A stretch of 64,000 bases of DNA from NCBI GenBank assembly GCA_030849465.1, contig JARVLF010000015.1, positions 2,170,001-2,234,000 on the forward strand, read 5' to 3'. A program made the position numbers and the translations under genes. The notes under the pieces are model-generated. The model did no database searches. It was given only the letters and a program-made list of their open reading frames with translations, and had not been told where the DNA came from. Position 1 is the first letter of the stretch. Every line of letters starts with the position of its first letter. Origin of the DNA: Moesziomyces globuligerus. Taxonomy: Eukaryota; Basidiomycota; Ustilaginomycetes; Ustilaginales; Ustilaginaceae. Below are positions 42,701-51,216 of the stretch, in pieces.

Positions 42701-45354
42701 AAGTCGATGTCGTCGAGCTCGGCAAGCTTGGCTTCCGCATCGGCCACTTCGGAGTGCGGGTCGATGGGAGGAACAGTAGCGTCCGACGGCTGGGCGTTCG
42801 GGTCGATGATTTTGCTGCTGCCCGCCGTCTCCTCGGATTCTTCGGCTTCGGCGGTCTTGAGTTTGCTGCCGACGAAGTGACTGTACAGCTCGGTTTGGGA
42901 GATGAGGAAATTGAGCTTGCGCGCCTGGCGCTTGGCCTCACGCATTTCCTCCTCCTTCTTGGCCTTCTCGAGCGCCTCTCTCTCGGCTTTCTTGCGGAGC
43001 TCGCGTTCCTCCTTCTCGTTCCTCTTCCAAAAGACGAGGACCTCGCGCATGACTCGGCGAGCGCGCAGCTGCACGTCCTTGACCGTCTTGTTGTTGCGAG
43101 CTGCACCTCGCTTGGCCTCGCGCTGGACAACACTGGAAAGTCGGCGCCAGTACATGACCTTGCTGGAGGCGCTCTGCAGGACCGTGCGATAGACCTTGGG
43201 CACGTCGCGTTTGGCAATCGTGGTCCAGATGCGGCGATGCGCGTCCTCGAGTTGCTGTGCACGGCGGGAGTCGATGGGAACTTTGCCCGCGGCATCCAGG
43301 TCCAGGGCGAAGCTGACATCGTCCGGAGTCGGCGAGGCCTGGCGTGAGGCGAATGCAGATTCGTCACCGTCAAAGGCGGCGTTGAGATCGGCCAGAGTGG
43401 ACTCAGCATCCGATCCAGGGGCTGGCGACGAGGCCGCGCCGCTGGCGTCAAATCTTCGTTTCTTGCCTCGGTGATCCGCCGCTCCGAGCTTGCCCTTGCT
43501 GCGCTTGAGCTTGATGATGTTGGCGCGGGAGCCGTTGGTGCGGGCGGCGATGTCTGCAAGTGCAACATCATCACTGTCGCCGTCGCCGTCGTCGCCGTGT
43601 TGGAGGAGCTCGTCGACCTCATTGTCCGCGTCTCGGCCACCCTTGCGCTTCTTGGCTCCCTTGGAACCAGGAGCCTGGCCGTCGCTGAGGGTGCCGAGGA
43701 GCTCGAGGTCGATCTCGTGATCGAGCTGCTGACGAACGTGGTTGTGACGGAGCTCGAAGTCCCTCTGTGAGGCTTCCTGATGCTCGCGGATGCGGACCTG
43801 TCGGAGCATGGCGAAATGGCGGCCCTCGTAGGCGCGAGCCATCCGCTTCTCGACCTCGACATGCTTCTCGTGCAGGCTGGCCTCGAAAGCGTCCTCGATG
43901 AGACGCAGACGCTCCTGCATGTCAAAGACGTAATCGTCTAGCTCAGGTTGCCAAGCAGCTCTGTTCTCGTCGTTGGACAGATCACTCTCCCACCCATCGG
44001 GATCGCGGTTCTTCTTGGCAGGAGGGGGCGGAGCAACGAAGGTTGAGGTGCTCTTGGAGGGTGGGAGCGGGTTGTTGCGTAGCTTGAGCACAGCCTTGGC
44101 TGGCTTCGTGTCAGATTGAGGAGGTTCGGCATGGTTGTCCGACGCCGCTCCCATGGTGGAGGTTGCGGGGGGCGAGCCGCTGCGCTGCTTGGCGTCGAGC
44201 CTCGAGACATCGGTGACAGGAGCCGGGCGCGCCGGTACATACGGTTCCTCCTTTACGCGCACGGGCGACACCGGGTCCGGGAGCGGCCTTCCAGCCCTCG
44301 AGATCGATTGGACGCTGGAAGGAAGCGTCCTTTCTTCCTCGTCTTCAGGCTCCGGGGTGAAGTCAACGATGCGTTGACGCTCCTCGCGTCTGGCTGGACG
44401 AGCGGCGACGCTGCGAGCCGAGCTGCCGGATGGTTCCCTGGCTGGATCGAAGGCGGCGAGAGACCCGCGGGAGGCATGTGGCCTGGCATCGGCCTCGGCG
44501 GCGGCAACCGACTTGGCAGGACTGGAATGAGGCGACGTGGCATCACCGTTGGTTGCGCGATCGTTGAGCATGTTGAAGATGGACATGGAAGGTCTCGGAG
44601 GGCTGTCGGGAGTCTGGTGCGAGTCGACGTCCCGGGTGACGGCTGGCTGAAAGTCGCGAGCAGGAGGATCTTCCTTGTGCACACGCTCGCCTGGAAAGGG
44701 GCGCGGGGGCAGCGTGGGAGACCTGGGAGCGCTTCGTCGATACGAGGGCTGGATCTCGCGCGCATGGGCATCGTATTCGGCGCGGCGGTAGGCCACTGGG
44801 TCGTCACGGTCGGATGCCACGGTGCGGCGAGGCTGATCTCTGGCGCTGTAGCGGTCGTATCCAGGATGTGCGTGTCGGTGATTGTCAAGGTCGTGGAGCG
44901 GGGCCGAATGGTATTCGTCGCGACGAACGGCACGCGAGTGCGACGCGTAGGGGTCGGATCTGGACACTTCGTACGGCCTATCGCCGTAGTCCCTGTAGCC
45001 AGACCTGTACGGGTCGGTCGCCCGCGCTACTCCGGCGAGGTCCGAGGGGTGCTGGGCGGAGGTGCGGTCGTGATAGTCGTGCGCAGTCCTGTATGCTGGC
45101 TGGGGCGCTCGACGGTAGTCTGGGTGCGGAGGTGCAGGGCGGGAAGCATCACCGCCGTACGATGGGGCGGCTTCGTAGGTGGCTTGGATGCGATCATAGC
45201 GACGATGCTCGTACTCGCTGGCGGGAGCTCTGTCGTAGGGGCGGGATGGATGGTCAGACTTGCTGCCCGGCTCATATCTGCCGTAGGCATCCGCCATGGG
45301 GGCAGCGGGGCGCCCGGCGTACCGGTACGATGCGCCTCGGTCGTCACCACTCAT
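39703..45354 (-). CDS. INO80: INO80 chromatin-remodelling ATPase
   Basis: This is the catalytic subunit of the INO80 complex, which slides nucleosomes and edits H2A.Z in the nucleus. The 1883-residue frame starts at the ATG at 45354; the frame is open slightly further but without ATG. Residues 1-420 are disordered and rich in Arg, Asp, Tyr and Pro. The DBINO/HSA region lies near 720-850 (QREAKRGAARNNKTVKDVQ, NFLISQTELYSHFVG), which separates INO80 from other Snf2 proteins. The ATPase has motif I DEMGLGKT (about 1003), DEAQ (about 1116), a large INO80-type insertion between the lobes (about 1270-1550), and lobe 2 with RVLIYFQMTRM and TRAGGLGINLT. The tail is basic. Flanking regions on both sides lack confident genes. 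Confidence 0.98.
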   Translation of the reverse strand: MSGDDRGASYRYAGRPAAPMADAYGRYEPGSKSDHPSRPYDRAPASEYEHRRYDRIQATYEAAPSYGGDASRPAPPHPDYRRAPQPAYRTAHDYHDRTSAQHPSDLAGVARATDPYRSGYRDYGDRPYEVSRSDPYASHSRAVRRDEYHSAPLHDLDNHRHAHPGYDRYSARDQPRRTVASDRDDPVAYRRAEYDAHAREIQPSYRRSAPRSPTLPPRPFPGERVHKEDPPARDFQPAVTRDVDSHQTPDSPPRPSMSIFNMLNDRATNGDATSPHSSPAKSVAAAEADARPHASRGSLAAFDPAREPSGSSARSVAARPARREERQRIVDFTPEPEDEEERTLPSSVQSISRAGRPLPDPVSPVRVKEEPYVPARPAPVTDVSRLDAKQRSGSPPATSTMGAASDNHAEPPQSDTKPAKAVLKLRNNPLPPSKSTSTFVAPPPPAKKNRDPDGWESDLSNDENRAAWQPELDDYVFDMQERLRLIEDAFEASLHEKHVEVEKRMARAYEGRHFAMLRQVRIREHQEASQRDFELRHNHVRQQLDHEIDLELLGTLSDGQAPGSKGAKKRKGGRDADNEVDELLQHGDDGDGDSDDVALADIAARTNGSRANIIKLKRSKGKLGAADHRGKKRRFDASGAASSPAPGSDAESTLADLNAAFDGDESAFASRQASPTPDDVSFALDLDAAGKVPIDSRRAQQLEDAHRRIWTTIAKRDVPKVYRTVLQSASSKVMYWRRLSSVVQREAKRGAARNNKTVKDVQLRARRVMREVLVFWKRNEKEERELRKKAEREALEKAKKEEEMREAKRQARKLNFLISQTELYSHFVGSKLKTAEAEESEETAGSSKIIDPNAQPSDATVPPIDPHSEVADAEAKLAELDDIDFDDEDESNLRAHAARNAQEAVRLAKEKAKAFDQAAAEERRRNEAAAREREGLDAGPGKQIEEKDLGKAFDSDDMNFLNPSSMGQTEIKQPKMLTCQLKEYQLKGLNWLANLYEQGINGILADEMGLGKTVQSISLMAYLAEVHDIWGPFLVIAPASTLHNWQQEISKFVPSLKALPYWGNVKDRAVLRKFWNRKQISYNRDAPFHVLVTSYQLVVSDEKYFQRVKWQYMILDEAQAIKSSSSIRWKTLLGFNCRNRLLLTGTPVQNSMQELWALLHFIMPSLFDSHDEFSEWFSKDIESHAEQKGTLNEHQLRRLHMIMKPFMLRRIKKNVQNELGDKIEIDVFCDLSARQKMLYRGLRANISVAELMDRATSNDEAGLKSLMNLVMQFRKVCNHPELMARADVRAPFAFADFARSGSLAREGDSLNLPHSTTSLIELNVPKLIVREGGLFDVPGHGSRKGFDTGYLQNLLNIWRAPHVYDSLQGKDSAFASLPLIGMSPSDTERAFHSSGIKRILAAAAEERRWRSIEAFASDDDFAAAALRPVGKVLRPMPSTSGRAPSLLMPLEEVAADYRRHSYLAKDSARAVVAPAVAPPIRLYSNDGPFMQSQERFSQDPQVSATLFGLSPQGRESVQRVEELQRDLPDVPPQGVMRDSSIDQLPYNGMQVPQMNKLIIDSSKLAKLDTLLRELKTNGHRVLIYFQMTRMIDLMEEYLIYRQYKYLRLDGASKISDRRDMVTDWQTKPELFIFLLSTRAGGLGINLTAADTVIFYDHDWNPSNDQQAMDRAHRLGQTKQVTVYRLITKGTIDERIVRLARNKKEVQDIVVGNKAYSETGMAKPQEIVSLLLDDDELAESMLRKKQAEEAQTAQDKADSARAMVAKRRLNKDRAAAAAQSPAPTAGLEWSLEEDEDDFFGARPPSKAETDTAETTPQPPSRKRAGPAKRARASEASERMTPLDLDGDVSLGGAEASSSPLKGGSKRKSKSHRKKTVDELAGVDF

Positions 45355-48300
45355 TGCGAAGCGTAGGCTGGATGCCAAGGGAGCAAGCTGGGCCTGAGTG
45401 AGCGGGGCGTGTTGTGTGGGGTCAAGGTGCAGGCGCGATATCTCGAGGAGAGGTGATGTTGCGATCCATAAACAACAGGATCAGTGAGTCGAGCTGACCA
45501 AGGCTAGCGAAGATTGCCGCCGCGCTGCGAATGACCGCGTAGACGGCTTGGACAGTCCGCGAAAGGCGATGAGATGACGTTGTTGATGGGCGATCTGTCC
45601 CCAACCAATGCGTGGAATCTGAAGGCTCCTTCCGAGCGCTAGACCCTGCGAGTTGGGAGTGGAATAGCGGCGAGTGGTGACCGCGAAGGGGTTGGTTGTT
45701 GGTGGATGATGATGCTTGAGGTGGGTGGTGGCAGAGAGGATGCTTGGAGGGTGAGACGCTTGGCAGCGAGACGCGGCGTGGAGTGGCTGCGAGGCGATCG
45801 TGCTGAGCCGACTTGCTGGAGAAAAGGGTCGGTGCTGATGGGATGCGCATCGACCGCTCGCTCAAATTGCAGCTGGCGCCGAGTTGGGTTGGCTCAACTC
45901 TGAGCTACAGTCGCCAGCCTCTCGATATTCGCAGATTGCAGAGTCAGAGTCAGTGGCTGTTGGCTCGCGTTTTTCCCGCTTCTGCCGGCACGCCTGGGCT
46001 GACGACCCTCGCGCGCTGAGCCGGGTTGGAATTGGGATGGAGAACTGGAATCCGGCACACGCGAACCGCGCTCGGGCAGCAGCCGCTAGAGCAGCTACAG
46101 TCAGCAAACAGCCCAAGCAGCCAGCACGGCACCACACATCGGCTTCAGCACCATGTCTGGGGTGGCTCAACGTGCTTCGGAGCTTGGCTGATTGATGCGT
46201 AGCCAGCCCCGTCTAGGCGGAGAGCGTCGGAGCAGGAGCAGCCTGGCAAACGACGCACCGTGCGGCGCCTCCGCCTCCTTCTTCTAAACAGGCCAACCAC
46301 CGTCGCGTATGCGCATTTTCCTCGGTATGTTCTTCCTGCCCACCACGGCGTGTGCCAATCTGAAATTGCTCAGGAAAGGAGGGGCGGCAAAAAAATTTAC
46401 GACGCGCACTGGGAGCTGGTCTCGAGCTGGGTCTCGGAGCCAGGGCACGCACGGGTGATGCGCAGCAAGATGAGTCGCTGAGGCGGCGTGAAGCGCTGTC
46501 GCTGCGACTGGCGTCCGTGCATTATCACCTTGCGCTGTGGTCGGCGGCGTGCTGGCGTTGCGTTGCAGAGGTCGGTGGAGACTCGATATCCGGTTACTTG
46601 CTAGTGAGGCCAGGCCCTTTTCGAAGCCGCTCGCTAAGCCGGCCGCTGACAGCAGTGGATGATCTGCGCCTGGCAGTTGAGCAGTCGGGGCCAGCATGCC
46701 GTGTGGAGGGGGCGGCGGCGAGAAGGCGGCGAGGGGCGGCCCTTTCCTCGATCACATGCCCATTCGCACCCGTCCGTGTGCTTCTGCATTGGCGACTTCT
46801 CCTATCCTTCGAAGCGGTGCCGACTGGACGTACGGTCGTCGATGCCGAGGTACGGCGTGCCATTGTGTTCACGGGTGGGGCGATCCCATGCGGAGCCAGA
46901 GGATGAGTTTAGACAAGGTCCGTGCCTGCTCCCGATCCATCGGGGTCCCAGGACCATACGAGATATTTCTGAGCCGTCGAAGTTTGGACACACTGCCGCT
47001 AGAATGGCCGCGACAAATGACACCAAAAAAAGATGAACAAAAATCCGCAGGCATCGACCTGGACGTCCCGATTCTTACAGCACAAGCTGCAGCACATCGG
47101 CGATACACGACCGCTGTGACGTCGTGGCCCCAACGGTCCTGTCCACAAAGTCGAGGTCATGCACGACTGCCACGAGCTCCGGGCTGTAATGACCGACAGG
47201 ACCAGCAGGACCAGCAGACTACGAATGCGGAACAAAGCATTCTCTCCAGCAACGGATTGCGCGGTGCCAGCACGACCCACCGCCACGCGCGGCTCGTTGC
47301 GAGAGAAGCATGAAGCCTCGATATCGGAAGCATCTGCATCCCTTGCGGCGCTTGCTCGTAGGCAGGCGTGAAGACCATGACAAACTGAAGCGCATATGCT
47401 CGCCTCGGGGTGGCAGGACTGTCCCTTCGGAGAGCAGATTTGCCACAGCATGGCGGATTCGGACGTACCGAAATGGACTCGATCACGCACTGTAGGTGGC
47501 TATCGCGGTCCGGCTCGCGTCACAACGAAACGGTCGGCGCCCTGAACGCCGCCGCCGCACTGCGAACGCCCACATGTCAGCTTGATACGGTGAAGTGACT
47601 CGCAAGCATACATCGGCGACCCTGCGGGCTTCCTTCTCACGCGTTGCGACGCCAAAGCGGCCCTGCCCAGCACCTCTGACAGGAGCTGGGATGATCACCG
47701 AAGGGCCGAGACCGACACGAAAGGCGGGCCCAATCGACACAGCCAGTTCGGCCGGCCGAATGTTGCGTCGCTCCATGCAGCTGAAAGAGGAAGTTGGCTG
47801 CAGTGCGGTGCTCACCGAAGTCGAGACCGCGACATGGAGGGCGCGGATCGCCGCTAGGCGGCATTCAGGGCTGTCTGGTGATTGTTCTGGCGCTTTCTTT
47901 GCAGAAGGGCGCGGGGATGCACAGCCCTGACGCATCCACTAACGCAAGCACGCACGCCTCTTCCGTCACCGCCGACGCCGAAAGGTGGGCCGTCACAAAT
48001 TCGCCATCCTTGCAGCAAACAGCAGCTGCACGCGGCACGGCCACTGCCGAGAGGCGAGAGAACAACGCGGGCCGAAGCGAGTTGACAGGTCACATTTTCG
48101 CCTCCGCCCGAGGCCGACTGACTCCACGTTGGCACCTGCACGACGTCGCCGGCGTCGCAAGCGAGACGAACAGGCGCCCGTGCCAGAGCCAAACGCACGG
48201 TTCACCATCCCCGCCAGCCGACCCATCACTTTCAAACCCATCGGCTTCGCTCACTCACGGCATCACCGAACACTGCCATGACTGGCGGCACACAGGCGCA

Positions 48301-49209
48301 CGGGAGGTCACGCCTGCGGCTCGCCTTGCCCATCCCAGGGAATTAGAGCGATCGGAGTTTGGAATCGGTGCATGGCCACTGTCTCTGTGTTGCTCTCCTT
48401 CACGCGCTTGGCCCGCTGAGGCCCCGTTTGTCGTCATGGGATCTAATCATTCTTCTCGACCTGTCAGGCTCTAGCGGCCCGACCACCGAGCGAACTTCTC
48501 AAGGCAGTGAGATTATTTCATGCTGGGCCTTGCCTCGAGCTTGCGTGCTGTAACTAGCCACACCACGCTGTACCCGATCGCACCGAGAATATCGTCTCTG
48601 GCAGGGGATGGACAGGAGGATGGCAGCTGCGGCAGTGTCTCGTCCCGGCCAAGCTGAGCGGCGGGGTGCATGGAGCGGCATCGTCCGCCAAAACTGCAGA
48701 CGTGGCGACTCGGCAGCGAGCAGCAAGGTCGAGGCCCCATCCTGTGAATGCACGGCGTGAGTGTCAAGGCTGTGACTACGTGCTCGCTGCAATCCTGTGC
48801 CTGCGTTAGAGCTGTGGCACTTGGCCCGCGGCCTCGGCTACATCACAGACAGCTCCTTTTAGCTCGGCCAGAGCAGTCCTGCTAGGCCCCAGTACAGTGC
48901 GGTACTCATTCCAAGTGAGGGAGGCTCCAACCCACTCGCTTGCGCACGGGGCACCCCACCTGCCCTTTGACGCCGTCCAAGCCCTCCGACAGGCGGTTGA
49001 ACGGCATCCTGCAGTGCCGAGAGGCACCGTACCGGGCGCAGGCTCTGTGAGGGCCAGCCAGCAGCAGGTCGGTCTGAGACGTGCACGTTCCATGCGTACA
49101 CAACTATATAATCAGGCATCAGCTCATAACGAAGTAATCGTTTCGTACACGCTACACTCAGTCACACGAAAGACAACACCCGTAGATCCCCAACCCCCTC
49201 GTCTACACA
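45355..49209. other. 3.9-kb region without a confident gene (INO80 to the Asn-rich gene)
   Basis: The left side contains the INO80 promoter and leader; a minus-strand frame of about 142 codons (45422-45850) could be an upstream ORF but has no features. Around 47.0-47.9 kb two minus-strand frames could be joined by splicing (see findings). The right end is the promoter of the Asn-rich gene with a TATA box. Elsewhere I see only short frames. Confidence 0.5.
49105..49112 (+). promoter_or_regulatory. TATA box of the Asn/Ser/Gly-rich repeat gene
   Basis: The sequence TATATAAT lies 98-105 bp upstream of the start codon, and the leader between is AC-rich and short. A clear TATA box in a GC-rich fungus usually marks a highly expressed or stress-regulated gene; that part is inference. 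Confidence 0.65.
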
Positions 49210-50091
49210 ATGGAAGGCTTCATCAACAAGGCTAAGGAGTTCGCCGGCTCCGAGCAGGGCAAGGACCTGATCAACCAGTTCTCTGGCGGCAACAAGAACA
49301 ACAACAACAACAACTCCTCGTCCGGCTACGGCGGCAACGACAACGACAACAGCTACGGCAGTGGCAACAACAACAGCTCCAGCTACGGCAGCAACAATGA
49401 CGACAACAATTCGTCGTCGTTCGGCAGCGGCAACAACAACTCGTCGAGCTACGGCAGTGGCAACAACAACTCGTCGAGCTACGGCGGCAACAACGATGAC
49501 AACAACACGTCGTCGTACGGCTCGTCGGGCCGCCGCAACGACGACGACGACAACAGCTACGGCAGCAGCAACAGGAACAACAACTCGAGCTACGGCAACG
49601 ACAACAACAACTCGTCGTCGTTCGGCTCGTCGGGTCGCAACAACGACGATGACAACTCGTACGGCTCTTCGGGCCGCAACAACAACTCGAGCAGCTACGG
49701 CAGTGGCAACGACAATGACAACTCGTACGGCTCTTCGGGCCGCAACAACAACTCGAGCAGCTACGGCAGTGGCAACGACAATGACAACTCGTACGGCTCT
49801 TCGGGCCGCAACAACAACTCGAGCAGCTACGGCAGTGGCAACGACAATGACAACTCGTACGGCTCTTCGGGCCGCAACAACAACTCGAGCAGCTACGGCA
49901 GTGGCAACGACAATGACAACTCGTACGGCTCGTCGGGCCGCGGCAACAACTCGGGCAGCTACGGCAGCAACGACAACGACTCGTACGGCTCGTCGGGCCG
50001 TGGCGGCAACAGCGGCGGCTACGGCGGCAGCAACAACGACAACGACTCGTACGGCTCGTCGGGTCGCAACAACAACAACGACGACTACTAA
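49210..50091 (+). CDS. Asn/Ser/Gly-rich repeat protein with an amphipathic N-terminus
   Basis: A 293-residue protein of unknown function. The first 24 residues (MEGFINKAKEFAGSEQGKDL onward) can form an amphipathic helix. Everything after residue 28 is made of Asn, Ser, Gly, Tyr, Asp and some Arg in SYGS, SSGR and NNNSS units, a prion-like composition. Four near-identical copies of a 22-residue block (starting NSYGSSGRNNNSSSYGSGND) lie at about residues 149-236. Similar short proteins with an N-terminal helix and Asn/Gly/Tyr-rich repeats occur in other fungi, but I cannot name a characterised one. There is no signal peptide, no membrane segment and no Cys. The TATA promoter suggests strong or inducible expression. 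A role in condensates or desiccation stress is speculative. Confidence 0.85.
   Translation: MEGFINKAKEFAGSEQGKDLINQFSGGNKNNNNNNSSSGYGGNDNDNSYGSGNNNSSSYGSNNDDNNSSSFGSGNNNSSSYGSGNNNSSSYGGNNDDNNTSSYGSSGRRNDDDDNSYGSSNRNNNSSYGNDNNNSSSFGSSGRNNDDDNSYGSSGRNNNSSSYGSGNDNDNSYGSSGRNNNSSSYGSGNDNDNSYGSSGRNNNSSSYGSGNDNDNSYGSSGRNNNSSSYGSGNDNDNSYGSSGRGNNSGSYGSNDNDSYGSSGRGGNSGGYGGSNNDNDSYGSSGRNNNNDDY
49654..49938 (+). repeat. 66-bp tandem repeats, four near-identical copies plus a partial fifth
   Basis: Units start at 49654, 49720, 49786 and 49852, with a diverging fifth from 49918. Each encodes a 22-residue Asn/Ser/Gly/Tyr block. The copies look identical even at silent positions, which points to recent duplication or homogenisation. 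Confidence 0.95.
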
Positions 50092-50490
50092 ACGGCCCAG
50101 CCGAGTCGCTCGGTGGTCGTGCGCTCCTGCTCCACCGCGTCCATGGATCTATGTTCTCGATTTGACCCGTGTTCTCCTAACTGTCGAGATGGAATAAAGT
50201 GACTCTTGCGAAGCTTCTGCCTAATTTGCATGCGTCGCTGTGTGATCGAAACAGTGTCTCGTTGAGCTATCATGGAGGTTCGGAGGGGTTCCGATACGAG
50301 TGGCGGTGGAGGTGTCAGTTTGCTGATCCGTGCATTTTGAGGCTGAGCAACACGACTGTCAAAAATCCGACGTGTGGGGGATGCTTGTTTCTTTGCGCTC
50401 GACGTCGACTATGCATCGACCATCGTATGCGGCGCTGTGCTGTGCGTGAGATCACTTGACCTCTTGAGGTGGTTGCATGGTGGGGAGGTG
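50092..50490. other. Spacer between the Asn-rich gene and SWI5
   Basis: A 399-bp tandem spacer. The sequence GGAATAAAGTGA at about 50190 resembles a polyadenylation signal of the upstream gene. The rest should be the SWI5 promoter; no gene is seen. Confidence 0.55.
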
Positions 50491-51151
50491 ATGCGGCGAT
50501 CAGCGTCTCCTTCGAAAGCGGCGGGCGCTCGGGCGTCTCCACGGTCTCGAACGGACGATTCCTCCGCGGTTCTGCGTGCCGCCTTTCGACCTCTGAGTGG
50601 TCTCTCTCGTCCCTCTACCTCGACGTCTCGGAGCAGCAACGACAACGGCAAAGGCAAGTCGACCGCTTCCGCTCCTTCGTCCGGGGTGGTAGCTGGGCCA
50701 CGGAGTCTCGAGGAGCTGCGCACCGAGCTCGTCGAAGCCGACCTCGTTCTCTCGTAAGTCCACCATCCCACACGACCGTCCGAGCCAATGTGCGCTCCGC
50801 ACTAACGTACTCCTTTGGCTGGGATAGCGCGAGACTCGAGGCGCATAACGCAGCACGATCAGCCAAAGGCCTACCGCCACAGGACGCGGACCAGGTCGTC
50901 GCCGCCTACATCGCCCTACTCACCCAGTATAACCGCGTCAAGGACGCCGCCGAGCTCATCTTCGACAAGGTACGTTGCACCCCCTCCCACCCTCCTCTGC
51001 ACTACTCGTGCAGCCAGCTGATCACGCATACATGGCCCCTTTGGGCGTTGGACAGATCGCCGAGCTAGAACAGCTGCCGTCCGGCGACATCCACGCACGC
51101 TACGGCGTCGGCAACGACCCTTCCATCTGCGAGCCAACCTCCTTACCCTAG
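50491..51151 (+). CDS. SWI5: Swi5-type recombination mediator, spliced
   Basis: Swi5 forms with Sfr1 a complex that stabilises Rad51 and Dmc1 filaments during homologous recombination. Three exons (50491-50753, 50828-50969 and 51056-51151) give 166 residues. The C-terminal half shows the family: LEELRTELVEADLVL, then a helix ending in YIALLTQYNRVKDAAELIF, and the last exon with IAELEQLPSGDIHARYGV, comparable to the Swi5 pattern LHEYNDIKD and the closing YPEFGL. The N-terminal 70 residues are Ser/Arg-rich and disordered, longer than in fission yeast. Donors are GTAAGT and GTACGT; acceptors are TAG and CAG. The start is the first ATG of the frame that follows the promoter; another in-frame ATG-type start upstream seems less likely. 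The stop is 65 bp from the convergent PEX14 stop. Confidence 0.87.
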
Positions 51152-51216
51152 CTTAGCCCTCACACACTTCTGCAAGCCACGACGGGGCACGATTGCAAGA
51201 CACTCGAGCATTGCAA

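Noticed and set aside
41803..43347. 514-codon plus-strand frame opposite INO80
   Set aside because: It is antisense to the conserved ATPase region; the Val/Leu/Glu-rich composition is typical of such shadows.
47075..47218. Short minus-strand stretch reading like a terminal exon (VAVVHDLDFVDRT)
   Set aside because: The frame conflicts with the more plausible join at 46999-47935 and has an in-frame stop directly upstream; I keep only the longer candidate as a weak finding.
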